Assembly (NCBI GenBank): GCA_964600075.1
Contig: CAZRIE010000037.1
Span: 1-34,446, forward strand
Direction of reading: 5' to 3'
Length of the DNA stretch: 34,446 nucleotides
Source: CAZRIE01 sp964600075
GTDB lineage: Bacteria; Bacteroidota; Bacteroidia; Flavobacteriales; Flavobacteriaceae
The notes below the pieces were generated by a model that made no database searches, was not told the DNA's origin, and saw nothing but the letters and a program-made list of their open reading frames with translations. The position numbers and the translations under genes are program-made. Position 1 is the first letter of the stretch. Each line of letters starts with the position of its first letter. Shown here piece by piece: positions 17,599 through 24,380 of this stretch.

Positions 17599-18435
17599 AT
17601 GCACAATACCTACAGAATAGCGATTTTTGATATGAATGCGGAGCATGCCAACGAAGGTATGCGTTGTATCAAGATGCTTGCGGGAGAATTTCTCGCTCAA
17701 GATGATATCGAAGGCAGTTACGATGTTTTTGAAGTGCGGATTGCAGGCGAAATACCGAAGCTGGAAGACTATGATATCTATATTTCTTCAGGCGGACCTG
17801 GGTCACCCTTGATTTCTGGTGAAGCTTGGGAAGCCGAGTATTTCGGATTGCTGGATTCTCTTTTGCGGCACAACCTATCCCGCCCGAATAAAAAACATTT
17901 ATTTCTGATCTGTCATTCCTTTCAATTGGCCTGTTTGCATTGGGACCTGGCGAAAGTCACTAAAAGGCGTTCGACCTCTTTTGGAATATTGCCTATTTTC
18001 AAGACCAAGAGCGGGGAGCACGAAACCCTTTTTGAGGGTCTAAACGATCCCTTTTATGCAGTTGATTCAAGAGACTATCAGGTTATAGGTCCAAAAGAAT
18101 GGAAGTTGGATACTTTAGACGGAAAAGTGCTCTGTCGTGAAAAAATACGCCCTAACGTGCCGTTGGAGCGGGCCGTGATGGCGATTCGTTTTTCCAATGA
18201 AATATTTGGGGTTCAGTTCCATCCCGAAGCAGATGCCGAAGGAATGTTGCGCCATTTTCAAAAAGAAGAAAAGCGGGAACAGATCATAAAAAAATATGGC
18301 AAGCACAAGTACTTTAATATGCTGGACCAGTTGGTGGACGAAAGCAAGATTATGAAGACCAACCATACTATAATTCCCCGGTTTTTGATGTTGGCTGTTG
18401 ACGCCATCGAACGCAACAAACTACAATCTGTATGA
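17599..18435 (+). CDS. Class I glutamine amidotransferase-like protein
   Basis: A 278-residue protein with a class I GATase fold. The triad can be placed: Cys105 in LFLICHSFQLA, His208 and Glu210 in FGVQFHPEADAEG. An oxyanion-loop motif SSGGPGSP lies at 63-70. The usual elbow GxCxG is changed to IxCxS-like, with both glycines missing (Leu103 and Ser107 in their place), so activity may be altered although all three catalytic residues are present. Such domains hydrolyse glutamine and pass ammonia to a synthetase; a gamma-glutamyl hydrolase role is the alternative. It overlaps the next gene by 4 nt (ATGA), which implies translational coupling and a shared complex or pathway with that ATP-grasp-like protein. 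Confidence 0.85.
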   Translation: MHNTYRIAIFDMNAEHANEGMRCIKMLAGEFLAQDDIEGSYDVFEVRIAGEIPKLEDYDIYISSGGPGSPLISGEAWEAEYFGLLDSLLRHNLSRPNKKHLFLICHSFQLACLHWDLAKVTKRRSTSFGILPIFKTKSGEHETLFEGLNDPFYAVDSRDYQVIGPKEWKLDTLDGKVLCREKIRPNVPLERAVMAIRFSNEIFGVQFHPEADAEGMLRHFQKEEKREQIIKKYGKHKYFNMLDQLVDESKIMKTNHTIIPRFLMLAVDAIERNKLQSV

Positions 18436-19628
18436 TACCTAAGACTAGGGAAACATTTAATAAAAATTTTAAGCAGGAATACTACGAAAATCTTCTGCAC
18501 CATATCGAGGAAACCTATTCTGAACCCAGTGCCTTTCGAATTTCGGAAACCCCAGTTTTTATTGATAAAGAGCTAAAGGAAAAGGTTTTTTTGGCCTGTA
18601 ACGCTATTATCGAACAATTGTGGCAGATCGATTTTCCTGAAATCAGACAGAAATTTATTCCGAAAGAATTACAATCGCCCGTACCTATGGGGAAACCTGA
18701 CTTTCTGGCCATCGATTTCGGGTTATGTGATGATGGAGAGGGCGGTATAACACCTCAACTTATCGAATTACAGGCCTTTCCGACCCTGTTTTTTTACCAA
18801 CCCTTTTTGGCCAAGGCTTTTTTGGAACTCTATCCGAATATCGAGAAGGAAAAACTACATTTTTATTTTAGCAATCTTGACGATGAAAGCTATAGAAAAG
18901 AAGTCGGTGAGGTGATACTTGGCGGTGAAAACCCTGAAAATGTTATTTTGTTAGAACTCTTTCCCGAGAAACAAAAGACCCGTATCGATTTCTGGTCTAC
19001 CAAAAAAGCATTGGGCATTGAGGTAGTATGCATGACCAAAGTCATCAAAGAAGGTCGGAAACTCTTCTATGAAAAAGATGCCAAAAAAATACCTATTCAT
19101 CGTATATATAACCGTGTAATTTTTGACGAATTGCAACGCATCGAAAATCTTGAAATCACTTTCAACCTAAACGACGATTTAGATGTCGAATGGGTGACCC
19201 ACCCCGATTGGTTCTTTATGATATCAAAATGTATCATGCCACTCTTGAAACACAAGAACGTACCGAAGTCATACTATTTGAACGATTTCCCTGAAGAGCT
19301 AGATTTAAGCAAGTTTGTGCTAAAACCTTTATTTTCTTTTGCGGGTCAGGGTATTAACTTATATCCCGATAAAGAGACTATCGATAACATCGAGGATAAG
19401 CCTAATTATATTCTACAGCAAAAGGTAAAGTATGCCTCTTTGGTCAAAACCAATACCGAAAAGAAATCAAAAGTAGAATTGCGTATCCTCTACATCTGGA
19501 GCAAGGAGGAAAATCGCCTGAAGCCCGTTATCAATCTTACGCGCATGAGCAAGGGCGAAATGATCAACGTAACGCATCAGGTCAACGAAACCTGGATTGG
19601 GTCTTCTATTAGCTTTTTTGAGGAGTAA
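18432..19628 (+). CDS. Divergent ATP-grasp-like protein
   Basis: A 398-residue protein that I assign to the ATP-grasp superfamily from motifs rather than from a named family. The C-terminal third holds a nucleotide-binding Lys298 in FVLKPL, a glycine-containing loop FSFAGQGI (301-308), a hinge-like ILQQKV (327-332), Arg351 in ELRILYIW and a possible metal/phosphate segment VINLTRMS (366-373). The N-terminal half has PDFLAIDFGL and LIELQAFPTLF (110-120), reminiscent of the substrate domain of glutathionylspermidine-synthase-like or circularly permuted ligases. Coupling by a 4-nt overlap to the amidotransferase suggests that released ammonia is its acceptor. It is the last gene of the cluster. 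The specific reaction is unknown. Confidence 0.65.
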   Translation: MIPKTRETFNKNFKQEYYENLLHHIEETYSEPSAFRISETPVFIDKELKEKVFLACNAIIEQLWQIDFPEIRQKFIPKELQSPVPMGKPDFLAIDFGLCDDGEGGITPQLIELQAFPTLFFYQPFLAKAFLELYPNIEKEKLHFYFSNLDDESYRKEVGEVILGGENPENVILLELFPEKQKTRIDFWSTKKALGIEVVCMTKVIKEGRKLFYEKDAKKIPIHRIYNRVIFDELQRIENLEITFNLNDDLDVEWVTHPDWFFMISKCIMPLLKHKNVPKSYYLNDFPEELDLSKFVLKPLFSFAGQGINLYPDKETIDNIEDKPNYILQQKVKYASLVKTNTEKKSKVELRILYIWSKEENRLKPVINLTRMSKGEMINVTHQVNETWIGSSISFFEE

Positions 19629-19777
19629 TTATTTTTTTAGGCTCCCCACTTTAGAAAAAGAGGGGTGTCATGTTTAGGCGTGACGGGGAAATTGATTCGC
19701 AAACTTGTTCATGTACGATTGTTTGTCTTTCGTCTTGATGGGATTACCCACTTAATCCCTACTTCCGCAAGCGGACG

Positions 19778-19799
19778 CCTCCCTTTGAAAAAAGGGAGG
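19778..19799. repeat. Hairpin between convergent genes
   Basis: CCTCCCTTT and AAAGGGAGG form a perfect 9-bp stem with a GAAA tetraloop, 12 nt from the riboflavin synthase stop. The neighbouring TCCGCAAGCGGA (19764-19775) is a second small palindrome. Words of this kind recur between flavobacterial genes. A role as a shared terminator or mRNA end stabiliser for the two convergent genes is plausible, but no T-run follows on either strand. Confidence 0.5.
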
Positions 19800-19811
19800 A
19801 GCTAAACCATT

Positions 19812-20393
19812 CTAGCCCATCAACTTCGCCACATACTTCCCAATCACATCAAACTCTAAATTCACAGCGGTACCCACTTTATACGAATTGAACCGCGTAT
19901 GCTCATAGGTATACGGAATTATGGCAACGCTAAAGGTATTTGTGCCTGAATCGATTACCGTAAGGCTGGTTCCATCTATGGTAATCGATCCTTTTTCTAT
20001 AGTAGGGTTGCCTTTTGAAGCATTGTATTCAAACGAAAAAATCCAACTCCCGTCTTTTTCTTGTACCTCTGTACAGATTCCGGTCTGGTCGACGTGACCC
20101 TGAACGATATGTCCGTCCAATCGAGACCCCAGGATCATGGCGCGTTCCAAATTTACTTTTTCGCCAACTTTAAGGCGGCCAAGGTTTGTCTTCTGTAAGG
20201 TTTCGTCAATGGCGGTGACGGTATAGGTATCTCCATCCAAAGAAACTACGGTAAGACAAACGCCATTATGTGATACGCTTTGGTCGATTTTGAGTTCTGG
20301 GGTCAATGATGATTTTACGGTAATATGTAGGTTTCCGCCATCAAGATCCAAATGCTGTACTTGACCCAAAGTTTCGATAATTCCTGTAAACAT
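19812..20393 (-). CDS. ribE: Riboflavin synthase, alpha chain
   Basis: A 193-residue enzyme that dismutates two molecules of 6,7-dimethyl-8-ribityllumazine to riboflavin, the last step of vitamin B2 synthesis. The start MFTGIIETLG is the family signature, and the two lumazine-binding repeats are visible at about 1-97 and 98-193, the second beginning near GHIVQGHVDQTG. The length is normal. The gene is divergent from pdxA and convergent with the ligase cluster. There is no FMN riboswitch in its upstream region; a TACCTTTG -7 element on this strand at 20517-20524 would give a leader of about 115 nt. Confidence 0.95.
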   Translation of the reverse strand: MFTGIIETLGQVQHLDLDGGNLHITVKSSLTPELKIDQSVSHNGVCLTVVSLDGDTYTVTAIDETLQKTNLGRLKVGEKVNLERAMILGSRLDGHIVQGHVDQTGICTEVQEKDGSWIFSFEYNASKGNPTIEKGSITIDGTSLTVIDSGTNTFSVAIIPYTYEHTRFNSYKVGTAVNLEFDVIGKYVAKLMG

Positions 20394-20410
20394 GTTCCGT
20401 TTAAATTAAG

Positions 20411-20418
20411 TAATTTTG
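20411..20418 (+). promoter_or_regulatory. Candidate -7 element for pdxA
   Basis: TAATTTTG matches the Bacteroidota -7 consensus TAnnTTTG on the plus strand, about 116 nt before the pdxA ATG. No TTG is found at -33. It lies between the ribE start and the facing element at 20517-20524. Confidence 0.35.
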
Positions 20419-20516
20419 CGTTTAGTCAAAGTTGGCCCCAATGTTTGATTGAAGTTCATATTTTACCTCCATTTCGAGGAGGTGGGAACCGCCAAAAACG
20501 GTTTCGAGCGGGGCTA

Positions 20517-20524
20517 CAAAGGTA
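20517..20524 (-). promoter_or_regulatory. Candidate -7 element for ribE
   Basis: Read on the minus strand this is TACCTTTG, an exact match to TAnnTTTG. It lies about 124 nt upstream of the ribE ATG and only 10 nt from the pdxA start on the other strand. No TTG is seen at -33. If used, the ribE leader would contain the hairpins formed at 20465-20483 and 20486-20505. Confidence 0.35.
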
Positions 20525-20533
20525 AAGAATATC

Positions 20534-21580
20534 ATGCAGGAAGAAGGAAAAATAAAACTGGGTATTTCTATTGGTGATTTGAACGGAATAGGGTGCGAAG
20601 TCGTACTTAAGACCTTTGAAGATACCCGTATGTTAGATTTTTGTACGCCCATTATTTTTGCATCGAACAAAACGATTTCCTTTCAGAAAAATGAGCTGGG
20701 CATCAACATCAATTATCACGGGGTACAAGATGCTTCTAAAGCCCTCGATGGAAAAATCAATGTTGTCAATGTTTGGAAGGAAGTGCCCATTATCAAGTTC
20801 GGTGAAGCTACGGTGGAAGCCGGTAAATATGCGATAAAGTCATTACGGGCATCAGTGGAAGCACTAAAAAATGATGACATCGATGTCTTGGTCACTGCAC
20901 CCATCAATAAGAACAATATTCAATCGGAAGATTTTAAGTTTCCGGGACATACTGATTTTCTTGCGCAAGAATTCGAGGGTGAAAGTTTGATGTTTATGAT
21001 AAGTGACGGACTCAAAATCGGACTACTGACCGATCATGTCGCAGTAAAAGATGCCCCGTCTGCCATCAACCCTATTTTGATTCGAAACAAAGTCCGGACA
21101 ATAGAAAAATCGTTACTGATGGATTTCGGTGTCCGTGCCCCAAAAGTGGCCATGTTGGGTATAAACCCGCATAGTGGCGATAATGGCATCATCGGTAAGG
21201 AAGATGATGAGGTATTGAAACCGGTAATCAAGGAAATGTCAGATGCCGGACATTTGGTTTTTGGCCCTTATGCGGCCGATAGTTTTTTCGGTTCAGATGG
21301 CTATAAAAATTTCGATGCAATTTTAGCCGCATACCACGATCAAGGGCTTATTCCCTTTAAAACTTTATCCTTCGGAAAAGGAGTGAATTTTACAGCTGGG
21401 CTTTCGAAAATACGCACCTCTCCCGACCACGGAACGGCATATGAAATTGCTGGAAAGGGTAAAGCTGACTTCGGTTCTTTCAAAGAGGCCGTCTTTATGG
21501 CATTACAAATTTTCAAAAACCGCAAAGAATATCAAGAATTGACTGAAAATTCCCTACAAAAGCAGCGTGTTAGACGTTAA
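20534..21580 (+). CDS. pdxA: 4-hydroxythreonine-4-phosphate dehydrogenase
   Basis: A 348-residue NAD-dependent enzyme of the DXP-dependent pyridoxal phosphate pathway, oxidising 4-phosphohydroxy-L-threonine. The three metal-binding histidines are in place: His168 (TDHVA), His213 (NPHSGDNG) and His268 (YHDQG); PGHTDFLAQ (138-145) is part of the substrate site. The length is normal. ATG at 20534 gives MQEEGKIKLGISIGDLNGIG, matching the family N-terminus. It heads the pdxA-DUF177-rpmF-fabH-accB-accC series, with its own gap and promoter before DUF177. Confidence 0.95.
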   Translation: MQEEGKIKLGISIGDLNGIGCEVVLKTFEDTRMLDFCTPIIFASNKTISFQKNELGININYHGVQDASKALDGKINVVNVWKEVPIIKFGEATVEAGKYAIKSLRASVEALKNDDIDVLVTAPINKNNIQSEDFKFPGHTDFLAQEFEGESLMFMISDGLKIGLLTDHVAVKDAPSAINPILIRNKVRTIEKSLLMDFGVRAPKVAMLGINPHSGDNGIIGKEDDEVLKPVIKEMSDAGHLVFGPYAADSFFGSDGYKNFDAILAAYHDQGLIPFKTLSFGKGVNFTAGLSKIRTSPDHGTAYEIAGKGKADFGSFKEAVFMALQIFKNRKEYQELTENSLQKQRVRR

Positions 21581-21636
21581 CTGAATCGAAGGGCAATTCT
21601 ACGCTGAGGGGCTTTTTGAATTACAAGAAAAAAGGA

Positions 21637-21666
21637 TTGGAACTTTACTAAAAAATAGTATCTTTG
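21637..21666 (+). promoter_or_regulatory. Bacteroidota-type promoter for DUF177-rpmF
   Basis: TTG at 21637-21639 and TATCTTTG at 21659-21666 are separated by exactly 19 nt, matching the Bacteroidota sigma consensus TTG-N19-TAnnTTTG in full. Transcription would start near 21673, about 37 nt before the DUF177 start codon. This is the best promoter in the window. Confidence 0.8.
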
Positions 21667-21709
21667 CACCCGCCTTTATTAAGCGTAGGTATTAAAAAGT
21701 AGTGTTGAA

Positions 21710-22243
21710 ATGATGAAGCAAAAGGGGTTTAGCATTCCTTTCTCAGGATTAAAGCAAGGGAAACACGATTTTCAATATACAATCAACAACGAGTTCTTTG
21801 AATCTTTTGGGTACGACGAGTTCAATGAGACAAATATAGTCTTGAACGTTACATTGAAAAAGATGAGCACCATGCTCGAATTGGAGATGAAAGCTCAGGG
21901 CGCAGTAAACGTCGATTGCGATTTGACCAGTGAACCCTATGAACAACCAATTTCATCGGAATTGGAATTGGTTGTTAAGTTCGGCGAAGAATACAATGAT
22001 GAAGACGATGAAATATTGGTTCTTCCCCATGGGGAACATCAAGTAAATGTCGCTCAGTATGTGTACGAAATGTTGGTGTTGGCCGCGCCGGTAAAACGAA
22101 TTCACCCGGGCGTATTAGACGGCACCTTGCAATCGGAAGCCCTGAAAAAGCTGGAAGAGTTACGGCCCAAGGAAAAAAAGGAAACGATAGAGGAAAACGA
22201 TCCCCGATGGGATGAATTAAAGAAACTGTTAACGGATAAATAA
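21710..22243 (+). CDS. DUF177 (YceD-like) protein
   Basis: A 177-residue protein of the DUF177/YceD family, which is almost always encoded just before rpmF and has been linked to 23S rRNA or ribosome biogenesis. Visible features are the N-terminal beta-rich half, the conserved VDCDLTSEPYEQPI segment and an acidic stretch EEYNDEDDE in the middle, with a charged C-terminus (NDPRWDELKKL). Two ATGs stand in tandem at 21710 and 21713, and either could be used. The gene has its own strong promoter and is 8 nt from rpmF, so the two form a unit. Confidence 0.9.
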   Translation: MMKQKGFSIPFSGLKQGKHDFQYTINNEFFESFGYDEFNETNIVLNVTLKKMSTMLELEMKAQGAVNVDCDLTSEPYEQPISSELELVVKFGEEYNDEDDEILVLPHGEHQVNVAQYVYEMLVLAAPVKRIHPGVLDGTLQSEALKKLEELRPKEKKETIEENDPRWDELKKLLTDK

Positions 22244-22251
22244 GTTATAAA

Positions 22252-22449
22252 ATGGCACATCCTAAAAGAAAAATATCGAAAACCAGAAGGGACAAAAGAA
22301 GAACGCACTATAAGGCGGTTGCACCAACTTTGGCAAAAGACCCTACTACAGGTGAGATGCACTTATTTCACAGAGCCCACTGGCACGAAGGTAAATTGTA
22401 CTACAAAGGTCAAGTCTTGATTGATAAGACCGAAGAGGTCGAGGCATAG
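22252..22449 (+). CDS. rpmF: 50S ribosomal protein L32
   Basis: A 65-residue large-subunit ribosomal protein. The start MAHPKRKISKTRRDKRRTHY is diagnostic. Family members often carry four cysteines in a zinc ribbon; this copy has no cysteine at all, so it should be the zinc-independent form. It lies 8 nt after DUF177 and is followed by a good intrinsic terminator, so the transcript may end before fabH. Confidence 0.97.
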   Translation: MAHPKRKISKTRRDKRRTHYKAVAPTLAKDPTTGEMHLFHRAHWHEGKLYYKGQVLIDKTEEVEA

Positions 22450-22471
22450 TACTTTCCGTACATAAAGAATT

Positions 22472-22504
22472 AAAAACTCTCGTATATAAATCGGGAGTTT
22501 TTTT
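22472..22504 (+). terminator. Intrinsic terminator after rpmF
   Basis: AAAACTCTCG pairs with CGGGAGTTTT (one G-U pair) across a 9-nt AT-rich loop, and the right arm runs into seven T residues. It begins 23 nt after the rpmF stop. A hairpin with this U-tract is a convincing Rho-independent terminator and separates the ribosomal unit from the fatty-acid genes. Confidence 0.85.
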
Positions 22505-22747
22505 ATTGGGTATACTTTGGTTGATTCTGCATTCCATACTGCTATGAGGCGGCCGGTAACACCACTGCCGATTATAGGGCAAGACCCTGTTTCAGAAGTA
22601 ATTTTGGGCTTCTGGTAACTAACGAATATTAAGTTTAACTATAATCTTAAAAACGCCTAGTTTTTAGACAAAAATTCGTTAAAAATGATTAATTTTCAAG
22701 AATTTTAAGGCATTTTTGAAGGTTTTTGATATCAAATCAACTTTAGA

Positions 22748-23743
22748 ATGGGTAAAATAACGGCAGCGATTACGGCTGTAGGGGCGTATGTACCAAAATT
22801 TGTGCTCACCAACAAAATGTTGGAAGGTATAGTAGAGACCAACGACGAATGGATCGTTTCAAGAACCGGTATAAAAGAAAGGCGTGTTCTAAAGCCCGAA
22901 GAAGGTGAAGGTACATCGTTTTTGGCTATAAAAGCGGCCGAGGATCTTATCCGAAAGAAAAACATCAATCCTGAGGAAATCGATTTGGTAATTGTTGGTA
23001 CGGCCACTCCTGACAGCATGGTTGCATCGACTGCGGCTTTTGTCGCATCTGAAATTGGTGCTGTTAATGCATTTGCCTACGATCTTTTAGCGGCATGCTC
23101 CAGTTTTTTGTTCGGAATGTCGACGGCTGCCAGCTATATACAGTCAGGCAGATATAAAAAAGTTTTGTTGATTGGTGCTGATAAGATGTCGTCGATTATA
23201 GATTATACCGATCGTACGACTTGTATAATTTTTGGTGATGGTGCCGGTGCTGCTTTGTTCGAACCCAATGAAGAAGGTTTGGGCCTACAAGATGAATATC
23301 TGAGAGCAGATGGCGGTGGCAGGCCGTATCTGGGTATGGATGCTGGGGGTTCTTTGTTACCAGCCTCTGAAGAGACCGTTAGAGACCGCAAGCATTTTAT
23401 CTATCAAGAAGGAAGAACAGTCTTTAAGTTCGCCGTGTCGAAAATGGCAGATGTAGCAGAAAGAATTATGAAGCGCAATAACCTAGACCATTCTGATGTT
23501 GCTTGGTTAGTTCCCCATCAGGCTAACAAGAGAATCATAGACGCGACAGCGAACAGAATGGGCTTGGACAGTGCTAAAGTAATGATGAACATTCAGCGTT
23601 ATGGTAATACCACCTCGGCGACCTTACCTCTTTTATTGGCCGATTTCGAGAATCAACTAAAAAAGGGTGACAATCTGGTCTTCGCAGCTTTTGGTGGAGG
23701 CTTTACTTGGGGTTCCATTTACTTAAAATGGGCTTATAACTAA
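22748..23743 (+). CDS. fabH: Beta-ketoacyl-ACP synthase III
   Basis: A 331-residue enzyme that starts type II fatty-acid synthesis by condensing an acyl-CoA with malonyl-ACP. The Cys-His-Asn triad is complete: Cys117 (LLAACSSF), His257 (VPHQANKRI) and Asn287 (RYGNTTSATLP). The N-terminal TNDEWIVSRTGIKER motif is typical. The length is normal. Bacteroidota members often accept branched-chain primers; this is inference here. The gene is preceded by an AT-rich leader of about 240 nt after the rpmF terminator and followed after 30 nt by accB. Confidence 0.96.
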   Translation: MGKITAAITAVGAYVPKFVLTNKMLEGIVETNDEWIVSRTGIKERRVLKPEEGEGTSFLAIKAAEDLIRKKNINPEEIDLVIVGTATPDSMVASTAAFVASEIGAVNAFAYDLLAACSSFLFGMSTAASYIQSGRYKKVLLIGADKMSSIIDYTDRTTCIIFGDGAGAALFEPNEEGLGLQDEYLRADGGGRPYLGMDAGGSLLPASEETVRDRKHFIYQEGRTVFKFAVSKMADVAERIMKRNNLDHSDVAWLVPHQANKRIIDATANRMGLDSAKVMMNIQRYGNTTSATLPLLLADFENQLKKGDNLVFAAFGGGFTWGSIYLKWAYN

Positions 23744-23773
23744 AAAACCGATTACTAAACAAAATCAATTTCA

Positions 23774-24268
23774 ATGGATATTAAAGAAATTCAAAGCCTG
23801 ATCAAATTCGTTGCAAAATCGGGTGCAAGTGAGGTAAAGTTGGAGATGGATGATTTAAAAATCACTATCAAAACAGGTTCTCCTGAATCTAGTCATGAAA
23901 CAACTTACGTTCAACAGATTCCTATGGCCCAAGCTGCAATGGCACCTGGTTTACAACCTCAGGTCCAAACCACGGAGGCTGCTTCATCAGAATCGGCTGC
24001 GGATAGTAAAAAGGATGACGACTCAAAGTACATTACTATCAAGTCGCCTATTATCGGTACATTCTATCGCAAGCCTTCTCCCGATAAAGAATCTTTTGTC
24101 GAGGTCGGAAGCACAATTGCCAAGGGTGACGTGCTATGTGTTATAGAGGCAATGAAACTTTTTAACGATATCGAATCGGAGGTTTCCGGTAAGATCGTAA
24201 AGGTATTGGTAGAGGATTCTTCTCCTGTTGAATTCGACCAACCGTTGTTTTTGGTAGATCCATCCTAA
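23774..24268 (+). CDS. accB: Biotin carboxyl carrier protein of acetyl-CoA carboxylase
   Basis: A 164-residue carrier subunit. The biotinylated Lys128 is in the EAMKLFNDI motif near the C-terminus (residues 125-133). The order is a short N-terminal domain (MDIKEIQSLIKFV), a flexible Ala/Gln/Ser/Pro-rich linker around 40-85 and the biotinyl domain from about residue 86. It carries CO2 from AccC to the carboxyltransferase. It forms an operon with fabH (30 nt) and accC (112 nt, with a nested palindrome in the gap). Confidence 0.96.
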   Translation: MDIKEIQSLIKFVAKSGASEVKLEMDDLKITIKTGSPESSHETTYVQQIPMAQAAMAPGLQPQVQTTEAASSESAADSKKDDDSKYITIKSPIIGTFYRKPSPDKESFVEVGSTIAKGDVLCVIEAMKLFNDIESEVSGKIVKVLVEDSSPVEFDQPLFLVDPS

Positions 24269-24272
24269 GGAT

Positions 24273-24333
24273 AAATTCCAAATTCTCCCTGAAACTTCGG
24301 GGACTAGTCCCAAAAATATGATTTTTGGAATTT
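24273..24333. repeat. Nested inverted repeat between accB and accC
   Basis: AAATTCCAAA (24273-24282) and TTTGGAATTT (24324-24333) are exact inverted repeats, and between them lies a perfect 12-bp palindrome GGGACTAGTCCC (24300-24311). A further TTGGAATTT copy occurs at 24358-24366. There is no U-tract, so it does not look like a terminator. mRNA processing, differential stability of accB and accC, or a dispersed repeat are possible. Confidence 0.6.
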
Positions 24334-24380
24334 GTCACTTGCCTCGTATTTTCGGGGTTGGAATTTAAAATTTTAAAAGT

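Noticed and set aside
20394..20533. FMN riboswitch upstream of riboflavin synthase
   Set aside because: The conserved FMN-element blocks (such as the AGGGGCA start and the GGGTGAAATTCCC-type core) are absent; only small local hairpins are present.
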